From: Aeromonas dhakensis
GTDB taxonomy: Bacteria; Pseudomonadota; Gammaproteobacteria; Enterobacterales; Aeromonadaceae
Direction: 5' to 3'
NCBI RefSeq assembly: GCF_000820305.1
Contig: NZ_CDBH01000045.1
Coordinates: 62,001 to 126,000, forward strand
Length of the DNA: 64,000 nucleotides
Every line of letters begins with the position of its first letter. Positions within the stretch are counted from its first letter, which is position 1. A program made the translations under genes and the position numbers. Of this stretch, positions 35,827-43,917 are shown piece by piece. Below the pieces are notes generated by a model, which was not told the DNA's origin, did no database searches, and saw only the letters and a list, made by a program, of their open reading frames with translations.

Positions 35827-36405
35827 ATGTACCAAGAACTGATCCGCAATGAATTGACCGAAGCTGCCGGCGTGCTCCAGGCGTTCCTGGCAGATGAGCA
35901 AAATTTGAAGAACATCGAAGCGGCCGCCAAGTTGCTCGCTGACTCCTTCAAGCAGGAAGGCAAGGTACTCTCCTGTGGCAACGGTGGTTCCCACTGTGAC
36001 GCCATGCATTTTGCCGAGGAGCTGACCGGTCGTTATCGCGAGAACCGCCCCGGCTACGCCGGCATCGCCATCTCCGATCCCAGCCACCTCTCCTGCGTTT
36101 CCAACGACTTTGGCTATGACTACGTCTTCTCCCGCTATGTGGAAGCGGTCGGCCGTCGTGGCGACGTGCTGCTCGGCATCTCCACCAGCGGCAACTCCGG
36201 CAATATCCTGAAGGCCATCGAGGCGGCCCGTGCCAAGGGCATGAAGGTGATAGCGCTGACCGGCAAGGATGGCGGCAAGATGGCCGGTCTGGCCGATGTG
36301 GAGATCCGGGTGCCGCACTTTGGCTATGCCGACCGCATTCAGGAAGTGCACATCAAGGTGATCCACATCCTGATCCAGCTGGTCGAAAAAGAGATGGCCA
36401 AGTAA
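35827..36405 (+). CDS. gmhA: Sedoheptulose 7-phosphate isomerase (GmhA/LpcA)
   Basis: 192 aa SIS-domain enzyme converting sedoheptulose 7-phosphate to D-glycero-manno-heptose 7-phosphate, the first step in the heptose supply for lipopolysaccharide inner core. Motifs [20 protein letters not shown] and [11 protein letters not shown] are intact. The start has GGAAGAGA about 7 bases upstream. Confidence 0.95.
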   Translation: MYQELIRNELTEAAGVLQAFLADEQNLKNIEAAAKLLADSFKQEGKVLSCGNGGSHCDAMHFAEELTGRYRENRPGYAGIAISDPSHLSCVSNDFGYDYVFSRYVEAVGRRGDVLLGISTSGNSGNILKAIEAARAKGMKVIALTGKDGGKMAGLADVEIRVPHFGYADRIQEVHIKVIHILIQLVEKEMAK

Positions 36406-36410
36406 GGATG

Positions 36411-36519
36411 TGATCCCGCGCCGGAACCGCTGAATCCTGCAGATTTATGTTCCGGCCGGCGTGATCCGGTGCAAGAGGTCGGTCGGCAAGGCTCTGCATT
36501 TCCTGCCGGGCGACCTCTT
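36411..36519 (+). repeat. Two large imperfect hairpins between gmhA and yafJ
   Basis: 36411-36427 pairs with 36449-36465 (GATC...CGCCGGAAC against GTTCCGG...GCGTGATC). 36473-36491 pairs with 36502-36519 (AAGAGGTCG against CGACCTCTT, then CGGCAAGG against CCTGCCG). Neither is followed by a T run. They fill most of the leader before yafJ, so a structured leader or processing site is possible. Confidence 0.45.
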
Positions 36520-36558
36520 GAACGAGCAACGATCAAGTAAGCAAGGAGCCCGCAGCTT

Positions 36559-37338
36559 ATGTGCGAACTGCTCGGCATGAGTGCCAATGTGCCGACCGAT
36601 ATCTGCTTCAGCTTCACCGGCCTGATGCTGCGCGGCGGCAAGACGGGACCCCACAAGGATGGCTGGGGCATTACCTTCTATGAAGGGAAGGGCTTTCGTA
36701 CCTTCAAGGATCCCGAACCCAGCGCCCAGTCCCCCATCGCCAGGCTGGTACAGGCACTGCCCATCAAGAGCCGCGCCGTGGTCAGCCATATCCGCCAGGC
36801 CAACCGTGGCTGTGTGTCGCTGGAAAATACCCACCCTTTTACCCGCGAACTGTGGGGCCGTTACTGGACCTTTGCCCACAACGGCCAGTTGACCGGCTAC
36901 AAGAAGCTGGCCACCGGGCGACACAGGCCGGTGGGAGATACCGACAGCGAGCACGCTTTCTGCTGGTTGCTCGAGCGGCTGGAGCAGAAATACCCCAGGC
37001 GCCCTGCCAATTTCCCCGCCATGTTCCGCTATCTGGCGACCCTGTGCGAGGAGCTGCGTAGCCTTGGGGTATTCAACATGTTGCTGTCGGATGGGGAGTT
37101 CGTGATGACCTATTGCAGCAACAACCTCTACTGGTTGACCCGGCGAGCTCCATTCGGGGAGGCACGTCTGCTGGATGAGGATGTCGCCATCGATTTTCAG
37201 AGCGAGACAACCCCGAACGATGTGGTGACCCTGATTGCCACGCGGCCGCTGACCGGCAATGAAGACTGGGTCAGGATGGCGCCTGGCGAGTTCAACCTGT
37301 TTCGGCTGGGTGAGCGGGTGTCTGCCGATCAGAAGTGA
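36559..37338 (+). CDS. yafJ: Class II glutamine amidotransferase-like protein YafJ
   Basis: 259 aa N-terminal-nucleophile hydrolase. Cys2 (MCELLG) becomes the catalytic N-terminal residue after methionine removal. VVSHIRQANRG, FAHNGQL and GDTDSEHAF are typical of the glutaminase fold. The reaction and acceptor in vivo are unknown. AAGGAGCC stands upstream of the ATG. Same position after gmhA as in E. coli. Confidence 0.92.
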   Translation: MCELLGMSANVPTDICFSFTGLMLRGGKTGPHKDGWGITFYEGKGFRTFKDPEPSAQSPIARLVQALPIKSRAVVSHIRQANRGCVSLENTHPFTRELWGRYWTFAHNGQLTGYKKLATGRHRPVGDTDSEHAFCWLLERLEQKYPRRPANFPAMFRYLATLCEELRSLGVFNMLLSDGEFVMTYCSNNLYWLTRRAPFGEARLLDEDVAIDFQSETTPNDVVTLIATRPLTGNEDWVRMAPGEFNLFRLGERVSADQK

Positions 37339-37657
37339 TAACATCCTGATCTCAATGTAAAAAAATACCAGGGTAGAATCCTACCCTGGTTCTTCGCAGC
37401 AGCCATACAGGCAAAAGGGATGAGAGAGGTGTTGCTGAGTCGCATCATTCTCACGGCTGTCATTGTTGCTTAATTGTTAATTTATTGGCAACCATTATGT
37501 TGCAATCCGGCCATCTATTGTCTGGTTAGGCGAGCTCGATCACGTTTTTCATCCTATGCCCCGTGCGGGTCTAATTGTTGGTAGGGAAGCAGACGTGACG
37601 GTACCATGCCGGGCATCTATAGTATGGTCTGTTTGAATACCACGGGAGGATGATGAA
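37339..37657. other. Intergenic region with inverted repeat and Hpt-gene promoter
   Basis: 319 bases. 37367-37390 is a perfect 10-bp inverted repeat (ACCAGGGTAG / CTACCCTGGT, loop AATC) shortly after yafJ; its A run is on the left, so it would terminate better on the minus strand. At the right, GTGACG (37595-37600) and TATAGT (37618-37623) with a 17-base spacer form a good sigma-70 promoter for the Hpt gene. No other gene seen. Confidence 0.55.
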
Positions 37658-37993
37658 ATGGAGTGGCTGGATCAGAAGGTATTGCGACAATTGGCGGAAG
37701 ATATCGGCCAGGAGATGATGCCGGTGGTGATCTCGGTGTTTATCGAGGAGGTGGGCGAGCAGCTCACTCAACTACGCCCGCTCTATGAGCGTCAGGACTG
37801 GACGGCCCTGGCCCGGCTTGCCCACAGCATGAAGTCTTCTTGCGGCAGTTACGGTGCTCAAGTCAGCTATCAGCAGGTGATGGCGCTGGAGCTCGCCTGC
37901 AAACAAGCGGATGGGGCCGAGGTCGCCCGCCTGCTCAACGAGCTGGAACAATCCCTGCCTCAGGTGCTCTCCCACCTTGCCAACTACCATTGA
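37658..37993 (+). CDS. Hpt-domain phosphotransfer protein (LuxU-like)
   Basis: 111 aa single Hpt domain. The phosphorylatable histidine is H56 in the motif LAHSMKSSCGSYGA, close in size and motif to Vibrio LuxU (SHALKSSAASFGA). Such proteins pass phosphate between a hybrid kinase receiver and a final response regulator. A hybrid kinase without its own Hpt is encoded 2.3 kb downstream. ATG preceded by GGGAGGATGATGAA. Confidence 0.87.
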   Translation: MEWLDQKVLRQLAEDIGQEMMPVVISVFIEEVGEQLTQLRPLYERQDWTALARLAHSMKSSCGSYGAQVSYQQVMALELACKQADGAEVARLLNELEQSLPQVLSHLANYH

Positions 37994-38044
37994 GTCCGGG
38001 CAGCCGGCGCATGGGCGCCGGACTTGTCAGACTCAACCTGCCCG

Positions 38045-38956
38045 CTAGCGTTGATTGACCAGTTGCTGGATCACCCTGTCCAGGGCCAGTTTCAGTTTCA
38101 GGCGATCATGACGATGGGGCAGCGCGGTTTCACCCAGATCGGCCTGGATCAACCTGCCAGCCAGTTCAGGTTGGTACTCTCCTGCAGGAGCAAGGATGGC
38201 ATCGAGCCGTCCCGTACCGACCCGTGATTCCAGCCAGCGCCACTGATCGAGCAGGCTGAGCTGGCCAGCCGGGCCATTCTCCGCCACCAGATTGCAGATG
38301 AACACCAGCATGGCGTTGCTCTCGTTGATGGCCTGCGCCACTTCCGCCAGCAGCAGCGGGGGCATGATGGAGGTGAGAAAACTGCCAGGCCCCAGAATGA
38401 TCATGTCGGCCTGCTCCAGCGCCTGTACTGCCTCGCGGGTGGCCGGAACCTCGGGGCTCAGGCTGAGTGAGAGCGGCGGGGTATCGAGCTGATCGATGGA
38501 TACTTCCCCCAGGATCTGGTTGCCACAGACTGTGTGGGCACACAGGTCGGTGGGAAATTCAGACATGGGTAACAATTGTGACTCTATTTTCAGCATGTCA
38601 CTGATGAGCTTGATAGCATCAAGAGGACGCACGCAGAGGTTGTCGAGTGCCAGCAGCATCAGGTTGCCGAGGTTGTGGCCGGCCAGTTCACCACGACCGG
38701 CGAAGCGATACTCGAACAGCAGGCTGCCGATGCTGGGATCTGTGACCAGTTGATTCAAACAGTTGCGCAGATCACCCCAGGCGATACACTCCTGGCTCTT
38801 GCGCAGTCGTCCGGTGGAGCCGCCATCATCCGTGGTGGTGACGATGCCGGTCAGGCGCGATCCCAGGAACGAGAGGGACGAGAGCACGCGGCCCATGCCA
38901 TGGCCGCCACCGATGGCGACGACCCGGTCAAAATCATTGATGTTCTTCTGCCACAT
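38045..38956 (-). CDS. ybhK: YvcK/CofD-family protein YbhK
   Basis: 303 aa member of the gluconeogenesis-factor family (B. subtilis YvcK binds UDP-GlcNAc). Conserved segments are AIGGGHGMGRVLSSL, VTTTDDGGSTGRLR, GELAGHNLGNLML and ILGPGSFLTSIMPPLL. Its molecular role in gammaproteobacteria is unresolved. In E. coli it neighbours moaA; here moaA is about 7 kb away. Confidence 0.9.
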   Translation of the reverse strand: MWQKNINDFDRVVAIGGGHGMGRVLSSLSFLGSRLTGIVTTTDDGGSTGRLRKSQECIAWGDLRNCLNQLVTDPSIGSLLFEYRFAGRGELAGHNLGNLMLLALDNLCVRPLDAIKLISDMLKIESQLLPMSEFPTDLCAHTVCGNQILGEVSIDQLDTPPLSLSLSPEVPATREAVQALEQADMIILGPGSFLTSIMPPLLLAEVAQAINESNAMLVFICNLVAENGPAGQLSLLDQWRWLESRVGTGRLDAILAPAGEYQPELAGRLIQADLGETALPHRHDRLKLKLALDRVIQQLVNQR

Positions 38957-39068
38957 GCGGCTGTCCTGTGGTTGGTCTCGATTGAGAGCATTCTAGTCGA
39001 TGAAACGGGATAATTGTTTGATTAAGGTATGATTTTTGCTTACCCCCAGCATCATGCACAACTAGGAG

Positions 39069-40253
39069 ATGGTGTTGAACTTTCTGACGGCTCACTCTCT
39101 TGAAGAGACCTCCCTGCTGGCTGCCCGACAGATCAGTGAGCGGCTGCTCGCTCAATCACCCGATTCCCCTTCGCTGTTGTTGGTCTATTTTACTCAGGCT
39201 CATGATGCTGAGGAACTGCGTCATCACTTCAAACAGCAGTTCCCGTCGTCCCGGCTGATCGGTTGCAGCTCCTGCGGCGGGGTCATGACCCAGACCGGCC
39301 ACCATGCCCGCCAGGGGCGGGGGGTGGCGGTTGCGGCCATCTACGATGACAAGGGCGCCTACGGTGTGGCGGGTCAGGCGGGGGCTGCCGTCGATGTGCG
39401 CCAACTGCTGCGCAGCGCCATTGCTGACGGGGGGCGCCCCGGCGAGTTGCCGCAACTCATCTTGTTGCATGCAAGCCCGGGCCAGGAGGAGGCGATGCTG
39501 GAGAGCATCGAAGCCGAACTGGGCACAACGGTGCCGGTGGTCGGCGGCTCAGCCGCCGACAACAGCGTGAGCGGGGAGTGGCAGTTGTGCTGGGACGAGG
39601 GCAGTACTCGCGAGGGGGTGGTGCTGGCGGTGCTCTATCCCGATTGCCAGCTGGCGTTCCAGTTCCACTCCGGCTATGTCCCCACCGAACAGCGCGGCAT
39701 CATCACGGCGTTGGCAGGACGTGAGATCCTCACCATTGACGATGAAGCGGCCGCCGCCGTCTATGCCCGCTGGACCGGACGCACGACGCCCTGGCCGGTG
39801 GGGCCCATCCTGCGAGAAACCACCTTGTCTCCGCTGGCCAGGCAGGTTGGCACCCTGGATGACATGCCCTATTACAAGCTCTCCCACCCCGAAGCCGTGA
39901 CAGAAGGTGGCGGATTGCGCCTCTTTACCGATACTCAGGTCGGGGAACGGTTGCTGCTGATGTACAGCAGCCAGGAGGGCCTGTTGCAACGCTGTCTGAA
40001 TGCGACCCGCATCGAGCCAGAGTACGGCATGGCCACCGAGATGCAGCCGTTTGGTGCCCTCGTGATCTTTTGTGCTGGTTGCCGCTTGGCTCTTGGTGAT
40101 AGCTTATGCCAATTTGTCGATCAATTTCATACCCGGCTGGGGGACATCCCCTTCATCACCCCGTTCACCTTCGGTGAGCAGGGACGTCTGCCACACGGTG
40201 AGCTGGCACACGGCAACCTGATGATATCGAGCGTGATCTTTCTCGACAGCTGA
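39069..40253 (+). CDS. FIST-domain sensory protein (NosP-like)
   Basis: 394 aa made of FIST N and FIST C domains with no membrane segment (VGGSAADN near 160; PWPVGPILRETTLSPL; C-terminal FGEQGRLPHGELAHGNL). Next to a hybrid kinase this is the arrangement of NosP-NahK in Pseudomonas and VpsV-VpsS in Vibrio, where the FIST protein binds haem and nitric oxide. Haem binding here is inferred from context. The AGGAG site touches the ATG at 39069, so GTG 39072 or TTG 39075 (6-base spacing) may be the real start. Confidence 0.85.
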   Translation: MVLNFLTAHSLEETSLLAARQISERLLAQSPDSPSLLLVYFTQAHDAEELRHHFKQQFPSSRLIGCSSCGGVMTQTGHHARQGRGVAVAAIYDDKGAYGVAGQAGAAVDVRQLLRSAIADGGRPGELPQLILLHASPGQEEAMLESIEAELGTTVPVVGGSAADNSVSGEWQLCWDEGSTREGVVLAVLYPDCQLAFQFHSGYVPTEQRGIITALAGREILTIDDEAAAAVYARWTGRTTPWPVGPILRETTLSPLARQVGTLDDMPYYKLSHPEAVTEGGGLRLFTDTQVGERLLLMYSSQEGLLQRCLNATRIEPEYGMATEMQPFGALVIFCAGCRLALGDSLCQFVDQFHTRLGDIPFITPFTFGEQGRLPHGELAHGNLMISSVIFLDS

Positions 40254-40271
40254 CACTGCGCTGGAAACAAG

Positions 40272-42368
40272 ATGATTGGTAATACGGAACTGGAAGCCCT
40301 TGGCGACAAGCTGCAGACCACCCTGGTGGAGCTGGTGCGCTGTCGGGAGCGAGAGGCCAAATACCGGCAGGAGTCGCAAACCCTGCTGTGCGGGGTGGCC
40401 ACCTTGGCCGATGCCCAGACGCTGGAGCAGGTACTGGACAGCCTCATCCAGGTGCTGAAACCCTTCATCGGCTTCGAACACGCGGATGTGGTGGCCTGGG
40501 AGGGCGAGGGGGGGCTGACCCACCTCAGCACCCAGGAGGGGGAGGTGGGCCGTCCCTGGCAGCTGACACCCATCTTTTCCCGGGCCATCGAGGGGGAGAC
40601 CCTGGTCATCTATGACCCGACCCAGTTGCCCGAGCTGGCGCCGCTGGCCGATGTGACGGGCTGGGCCAGCGTCATGATGACGGGGCTGCGGGCCCCCGGT
40701 TTCTCCGGCGTGCTCATCTGTCGCCACTCCCTGATGGGTACCTTCGATCTCAAGAGCAAGGCGGCCATGCAGCGCTGCCGGCCGCTTATCTCCCAGGCAT
40801 TGGTCAACATCGCCTATCGGGCCCGCTTGCAGGAGCAGGTTGAACTCAAGACCCTGGCGTTGCAGGCGGGTGAGCAGCGTTTTCGCAGTTTTGCCGGCAT
40901 GGCCTCCGACTGGTTCTGGGAGACGGATACCGAACACAGGCTGAGCTACGTCTCGGCCCCCGGTCAGCAGGAAGAGATGCTGGTGCATCAGACCGGCCAG
41001 AGTCTCTACGACTACGCCTATGACAGGCGGGATCCCGAATGGGGCAAGTACCGCCGGCTCATCGGTCTGCACCTGCCGGTACGGGCAGTGCGGGTGCAGG
41101 TCAGCCTGGCACGGGGGCCGCGCTGGATGGAGATCAACGCCGAACCCTGTTTCGACGGGGCCGGTGTTTTCATCGGCTATCGGGGCACGGCGCGGGATGT
41201 GGGCAACCAGATCCGCCGTGAGCAGGAGCTGGCCAGGGCGCGGGACGAAGCTGAGGCCGCCAACCGTGCCAAGTCGCAGTTTCTGGCCATGATGACCCAT
41301 GAGATCCGTTCCCCCATGAATGCTGTGCTGGGGATGCTGGATCTGCTGCAACACGCCCAGCTCGAACCCCAGCAGCAGACGCTGCTTGGCCATGCCACCC
41401 ATGCGGCGCGACTGCTGCAGACCATCATCGACGACGTACTCGATTTTTCGAAGATTGAATCCCACACCCTGGAGTTTCACTGCGAGACGTTGCAGCCGGC
41501 CCAGCTCTGCCAGTCCCTCATCGAACCACTGCTGGCACGGGCTGTCGCCAAGGGTATCGACCTGCGCTGGCAGGTCGATGAGGCCGTGCCGGCCCAGTTG
41601 CAGGGGGATCCGGTGCGCCTCTCCCAGGTGATCAGCAACCTGCTCGGCAACGCGGTAAAATTCACCAGCGTGGGCAGGGTGTTGTTACAGCTGGCGTGGC
41701 ATGATCAGCAGTTGCGGGTGACGGTGACCGACACCGGGATCGGCATCTCGGCCGAGGATCAGGCGCTGCTGTTTGAGCCCTTTTCCCAGGTGGACAGCTC
41801 GGCCACCCGCCGCTTCTCCGGCACCGGACTGGGGCTGGCCATCAGCAAGCGACTGGTGGAATTGATGGGGGGCAGCATCCATCTGCGCAGCACGCCTGGC
41901 GAGGGCAGCTGCTTCTGGTTTGATTTGCCAGGCATGGCATTGCCATGCGAGTGCAGCAGCCGGCCAGAGCCGGATCAGCAGCCCATTCAGGCACTGGATG
42001 TGCTGGTGGTGGAGGACAGCCCGGTCAACCAGCTGGTGGTCTCGCTCATGCTGCAAAAGCTGGTTAGCCGGGTCAGGGTGGCCGCTAACGGATTGGAGGC
42101 ACTGGCGCAGGTCGCGCAGCAGCAGCCGGATCTCATTCTGATGGACATGCGAATGCCGCAGATGGATGGACTGGAGGCGACCCGCCGCTTGCGGGAGCTG
42201 GGTTACCGCATGCCCATAGTGGCGCTGACGGCCAACGCCATGGCGGAAGACAGAGCCCGTTGCCTGGCGCAGGGCATGGATGATTTTCTGGCCAAACCCA
42301 TCAGTCTGATGCGGCTGCGAGAGTGCCTGCAACGTCATTTTCATCCCGCATCACCGGATCGCAGCTAA
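40272..42368 (+). CDS. Hybrid sensor histidine kinase (GAF-PAS-HisKA-HATPase-REC)
   Basis: 698 aa soluble kinase. Order: N-terminal coiled coil, GAF-like domain (about 40-190), PAS (about 200-310), HisKA with H343 in [16 protein letters not shown], HATPase ([26 protein letters not shown]), then a receiver with phosphoacceptor D625 in [12 protein letters not shown]. It starts 18 bases after the FIST gene and is probably cotranscribed. With no Hpt domain it needs a separate one; the LuxU-like gene at 37658 is the local candidate. Confidence 0.92.
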   Translation: MIGNTELEALGDKLQTTLVELVRCREREAKYRQESQTLLCGVATLADAQTLEQVLDSLIQVLKPFIGFEHADVVAWEGEGGLTHLSTQEGEVGRPWQLTPIFSRAIEGETLVIYDPTQLPELAPLADVTGWASVMMTGLRAPGFSGVLICRHSLMGTFDLKSKAAMQRCRPLISQALVNIAYRARLQEQVELKTLALQAGEQRFRSFAGMASDWFWETDTEHRLSYVSAPGQQEEMLVHQTGQSLYDYAYDRRDPEWGKYRRLIGLHLPVRAVRVQVSLARGPRWMEINAEPCFDGAGVFIGYRGTARDVGNQIRREQELARARDEAEAANRAKSQFLAMMTHEIRSPMNAVLGMLDLLQHAQLEPQQQTLLGHATHAARLLQTIIDDVLDFSKIESHTLEFHCETLQPAQLCQSLIEPLLARAVAKGIDLRWQVDEAVPAQLQGDPVRLSQVISNLLGNAVKFTSVGRVLLQLAWHDQQLRVTVTDTGIGISAEDQALLFEPFSQVDSSATRRFSGTGLGLAISKRLVELMGGSIHLRSTPGEGSCFWFDLPGMALPCECSSRPEPDQQPIQALDVLVVEDSPVNQLVVSLMLQKLVSRVRVAANGLEALAQVAQQQPDLILMDMRMPQMDGLEATRRLRELGYRMPIVALTANAMAEDRARCLAQGMDDFLAKPISLMRLRECLQRHFHPASPDRS

Positions 42369-42374
42369 AAAAAA

Positions 42375-42397
42375 TGGTCAACCTGGGTGGTTGACCA
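42375..42397 (+). terminator. Terminator-like hairpin after the hybrid kinase
   Basis: TGGTCAACC / GGTTGACCA, a perfect 9-bp stem with 5-base loop, starts 6 bases after the stop. A second small hairpin (CTTCAG / CTGAAG) follows at 42401-42418. The T run is short. Confidence 0.6.
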
Positions 42398-42532
42398 ATT
42401 CTTCAGCAAATACTGAAGAGAGCACGGGATAAATCGGGTTGTACGATTCTATATGAAAAAGTCGTGCCAACTTTTCAGAACCGGTTTTACAGGGCTTGCA
42501 GCGCGATTATCGGTTTTTATTGCGTCCTGCAA

Positions 42533-42586
42533 TTTGCAAAATGCGAAAGTGACATTTTCATTATCGGAATATTTGCATTTTGCAAA
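42533..42586. repeat. 12-bp perfect inverted repeat in AT-rich spacer
   Basis: TTTGCAAAATGC (42533-42544) and GCATTTTGCAAA (42575-42586) are perfect complements 30 bases apart, with a smaller GAAA/TTTTC pairing inside. They lie just beyond the stop of the Lon-domain gene in clearly AT-rich DNA. Confidence 0.6.
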
Positions 42587-42598
42587 GCCCAAATTGAC

Positions 42599-43174
42599 TC
42601 ACTGTGCGATCAGTCGGCGCAAGAATTGACGAGCCGCTTCACTATTTTGTTTGGCAATCAACATCTGCTTCTCATAGATCGGCATCGGCAGGATCTCGAG
42701 CCAGCGTTGGCAGAGCCAGGCTGCATCGTCAAACCGCTTGTCCGGATAGAGTTCGTCGAGCTCCGGATATTGTTCGAACACTTCCTGCAACCGGGTGACC
42801 AGCGGCTTGTCGCTGAAATTTGAGTGGGTACTCGGCCAGTTGGGCAGGGCCTCGACCTTGGCCCGGCGCAGACCCAGCTCGTCCGTCTCCATCTCGTGGA
42901 TGCAGAATCGTTCCATGCCGAGCACGGTGACACCGAGCAGGCCGTCATTCAGGGTGTAAAAGTCGGTGACTTTGACCCGGGTGCCGACCGGCAGGATCCG
43001 ACCCGACTTGCCCGAGGTGGTTGCCTCTTCCATCACGATGCCAAACCCCTGGTCATTGATGAATGACTCTTTGAGCATCTGCAGGTGGCGCGGCTCAAAC
43101 AAACGCAGAGGAAGCTTGCCACCAGGCAGGATGTGGGAAGGCAAGGGGAACAGTGCCAAAGGTTGAAGTTTCAT
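42599..43174 (-). CDS. Lon N-terminal substrate-binding-domain protein
   Basis: 191 aa protein with only the Lon N-domain (PUA-like): LALFPLPSHILPGGKLPLRLFEPRH, then GFGIVMEE and RVKVTDFYTLNDGLLGVTVLG. No ATPase or protease part follows, as in the stand-alone LonN family. Role unknown. The ribosome site GGAGGATGG precedes the ATG. Confidence 0.88.
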   Translation of the reverse strand: MKLQPLALFPLPSHILPGGKLPLRLFEPRHLQMLKESFINDQGFGIVMEEATTSGKSGRILPVGTRVKVTDFYTLNDGLLGVTVLGMERFCIHEMETDELGLRRAKVEALPNWPSTHSNFSDKPLVTRLQEVFEQYPELDELYPDKRFDDAAWLCQRWLEILPMPIYEKQMLIAKQNSEAARQFLRRLIAQ

Positions 43175-43237
43175 GTTCCATCCTCCATTCAGTTGTTACT
43201 GAACAGGACAATGCAGCGACTGTGCCAGAGGATGAAA

Positions 43238-43259
43238 AAAGCCACCGGACGGTGGCTTT
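43238..43259 (-). terminator. Terminator of narQ-narP
   Basis: AAAGCCACC / GGTGGCTTT with a 4-base loop, followed by T-rich sequence on the minus strand, 20 bases after the narP stop. Confidence 0.82.
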
Positions 43260-43278
43260 GGCTGGGTAAAAAGGGGGC

Positions 43279-43917
43279 TTAGTTGCGTTGCTCCAGGTAC
43301 ATGACAGCCGCTTCCACGCGGCTTTGCGCCTCGAGTTTCTTGAGCAGGCTCTTGACGTGTACCTTGACCGTGCCTTCGGAAATATGGAGCACGGAGGCGA
43401 CCTGTTTGTTGGAGAGGCCCTTTGCAATTTCACGCAGAATTTGCATTTCGCGACGCGTTAAGCTCTCCAGCTTCTGCTGCAGGTGATCCAGCTCGTAGAT
43501 GTTCTCGAGGTAGGGGCGCAGCGGTTCGCTCAGGATCTGCTTGCCGGTCATCACGTCTGCCAGCTGGGCCAGCAGCATATCGGGTTCGGTGTCCTTGAGC
43601 AGGTAGCCGTCGGCGCCGGCCTTGAGCAGGGCCACCACATCTTGACGGGCATCGGAGACGGTCAGGATCACCACCCGGGAGGTCACCTCCTCGGCGCGCA
43701 GCGCCTTGAGGGTGTCCAGGCCCGAGAGACCTTTCATGTTGAGGTCGAGCAGGATCAGGTCCGGTTCGGACTCCTTGGCCATGGCGACGGCGTCGGTACC
43801 ATTGGAAGCTTCACCGACGACCTCGATGTTCTCTTCCAGTGCCAGCAGTTGCACAATCCCTTTGCGCATGAGGGGATGGTCATCCACGACCAGAACACTA
43901 TATTTCATCTCGTCCAT
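43279..43917 (-). CDS. narP: Nitrate/nitrite response regulator NarP
   Basis: 212 aa NarL/FixJ regulator. Receiver phosphoacceptor is D58 in LILLDLNMKGLSGLDTL; the C-terminal LuxR-type helix-turn-helix reads LTRREMQILREIAKGLSNKQVASVLHISEGTVKVHV. The receiver text is closer to NarP than NarL. It overlaps narQ (the narQ TGA shares its ATG) and probably controls the nap operon 3 kb away. Confidence 0.9.
   Translation of the reverse strand: MDEMKYSVLVVDDHPLMRKGIVQLLALEENIEVVGEASNGTDAVAMAKESEPDLILLDLNMKGLSGLDTLKALRAEEVTSRVVILTVSDARQDVVALLKAGADGYLLKDTEPDMLLAQLADVMTGKQILSEPLRPYLENIYELDHLQQKLESLTRREMQILREIAKGLSNKQVASVLHISEGTVKVHVKSLLKKLEAQSRVEAAVMYLEQRN

Noticed and set aside
37571..37771. 66-codon minus-strand frame overlapping the Hpt gene
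   Set aside because: Overlaps a well-supported gene and its promoter and lacks a ribosome site.
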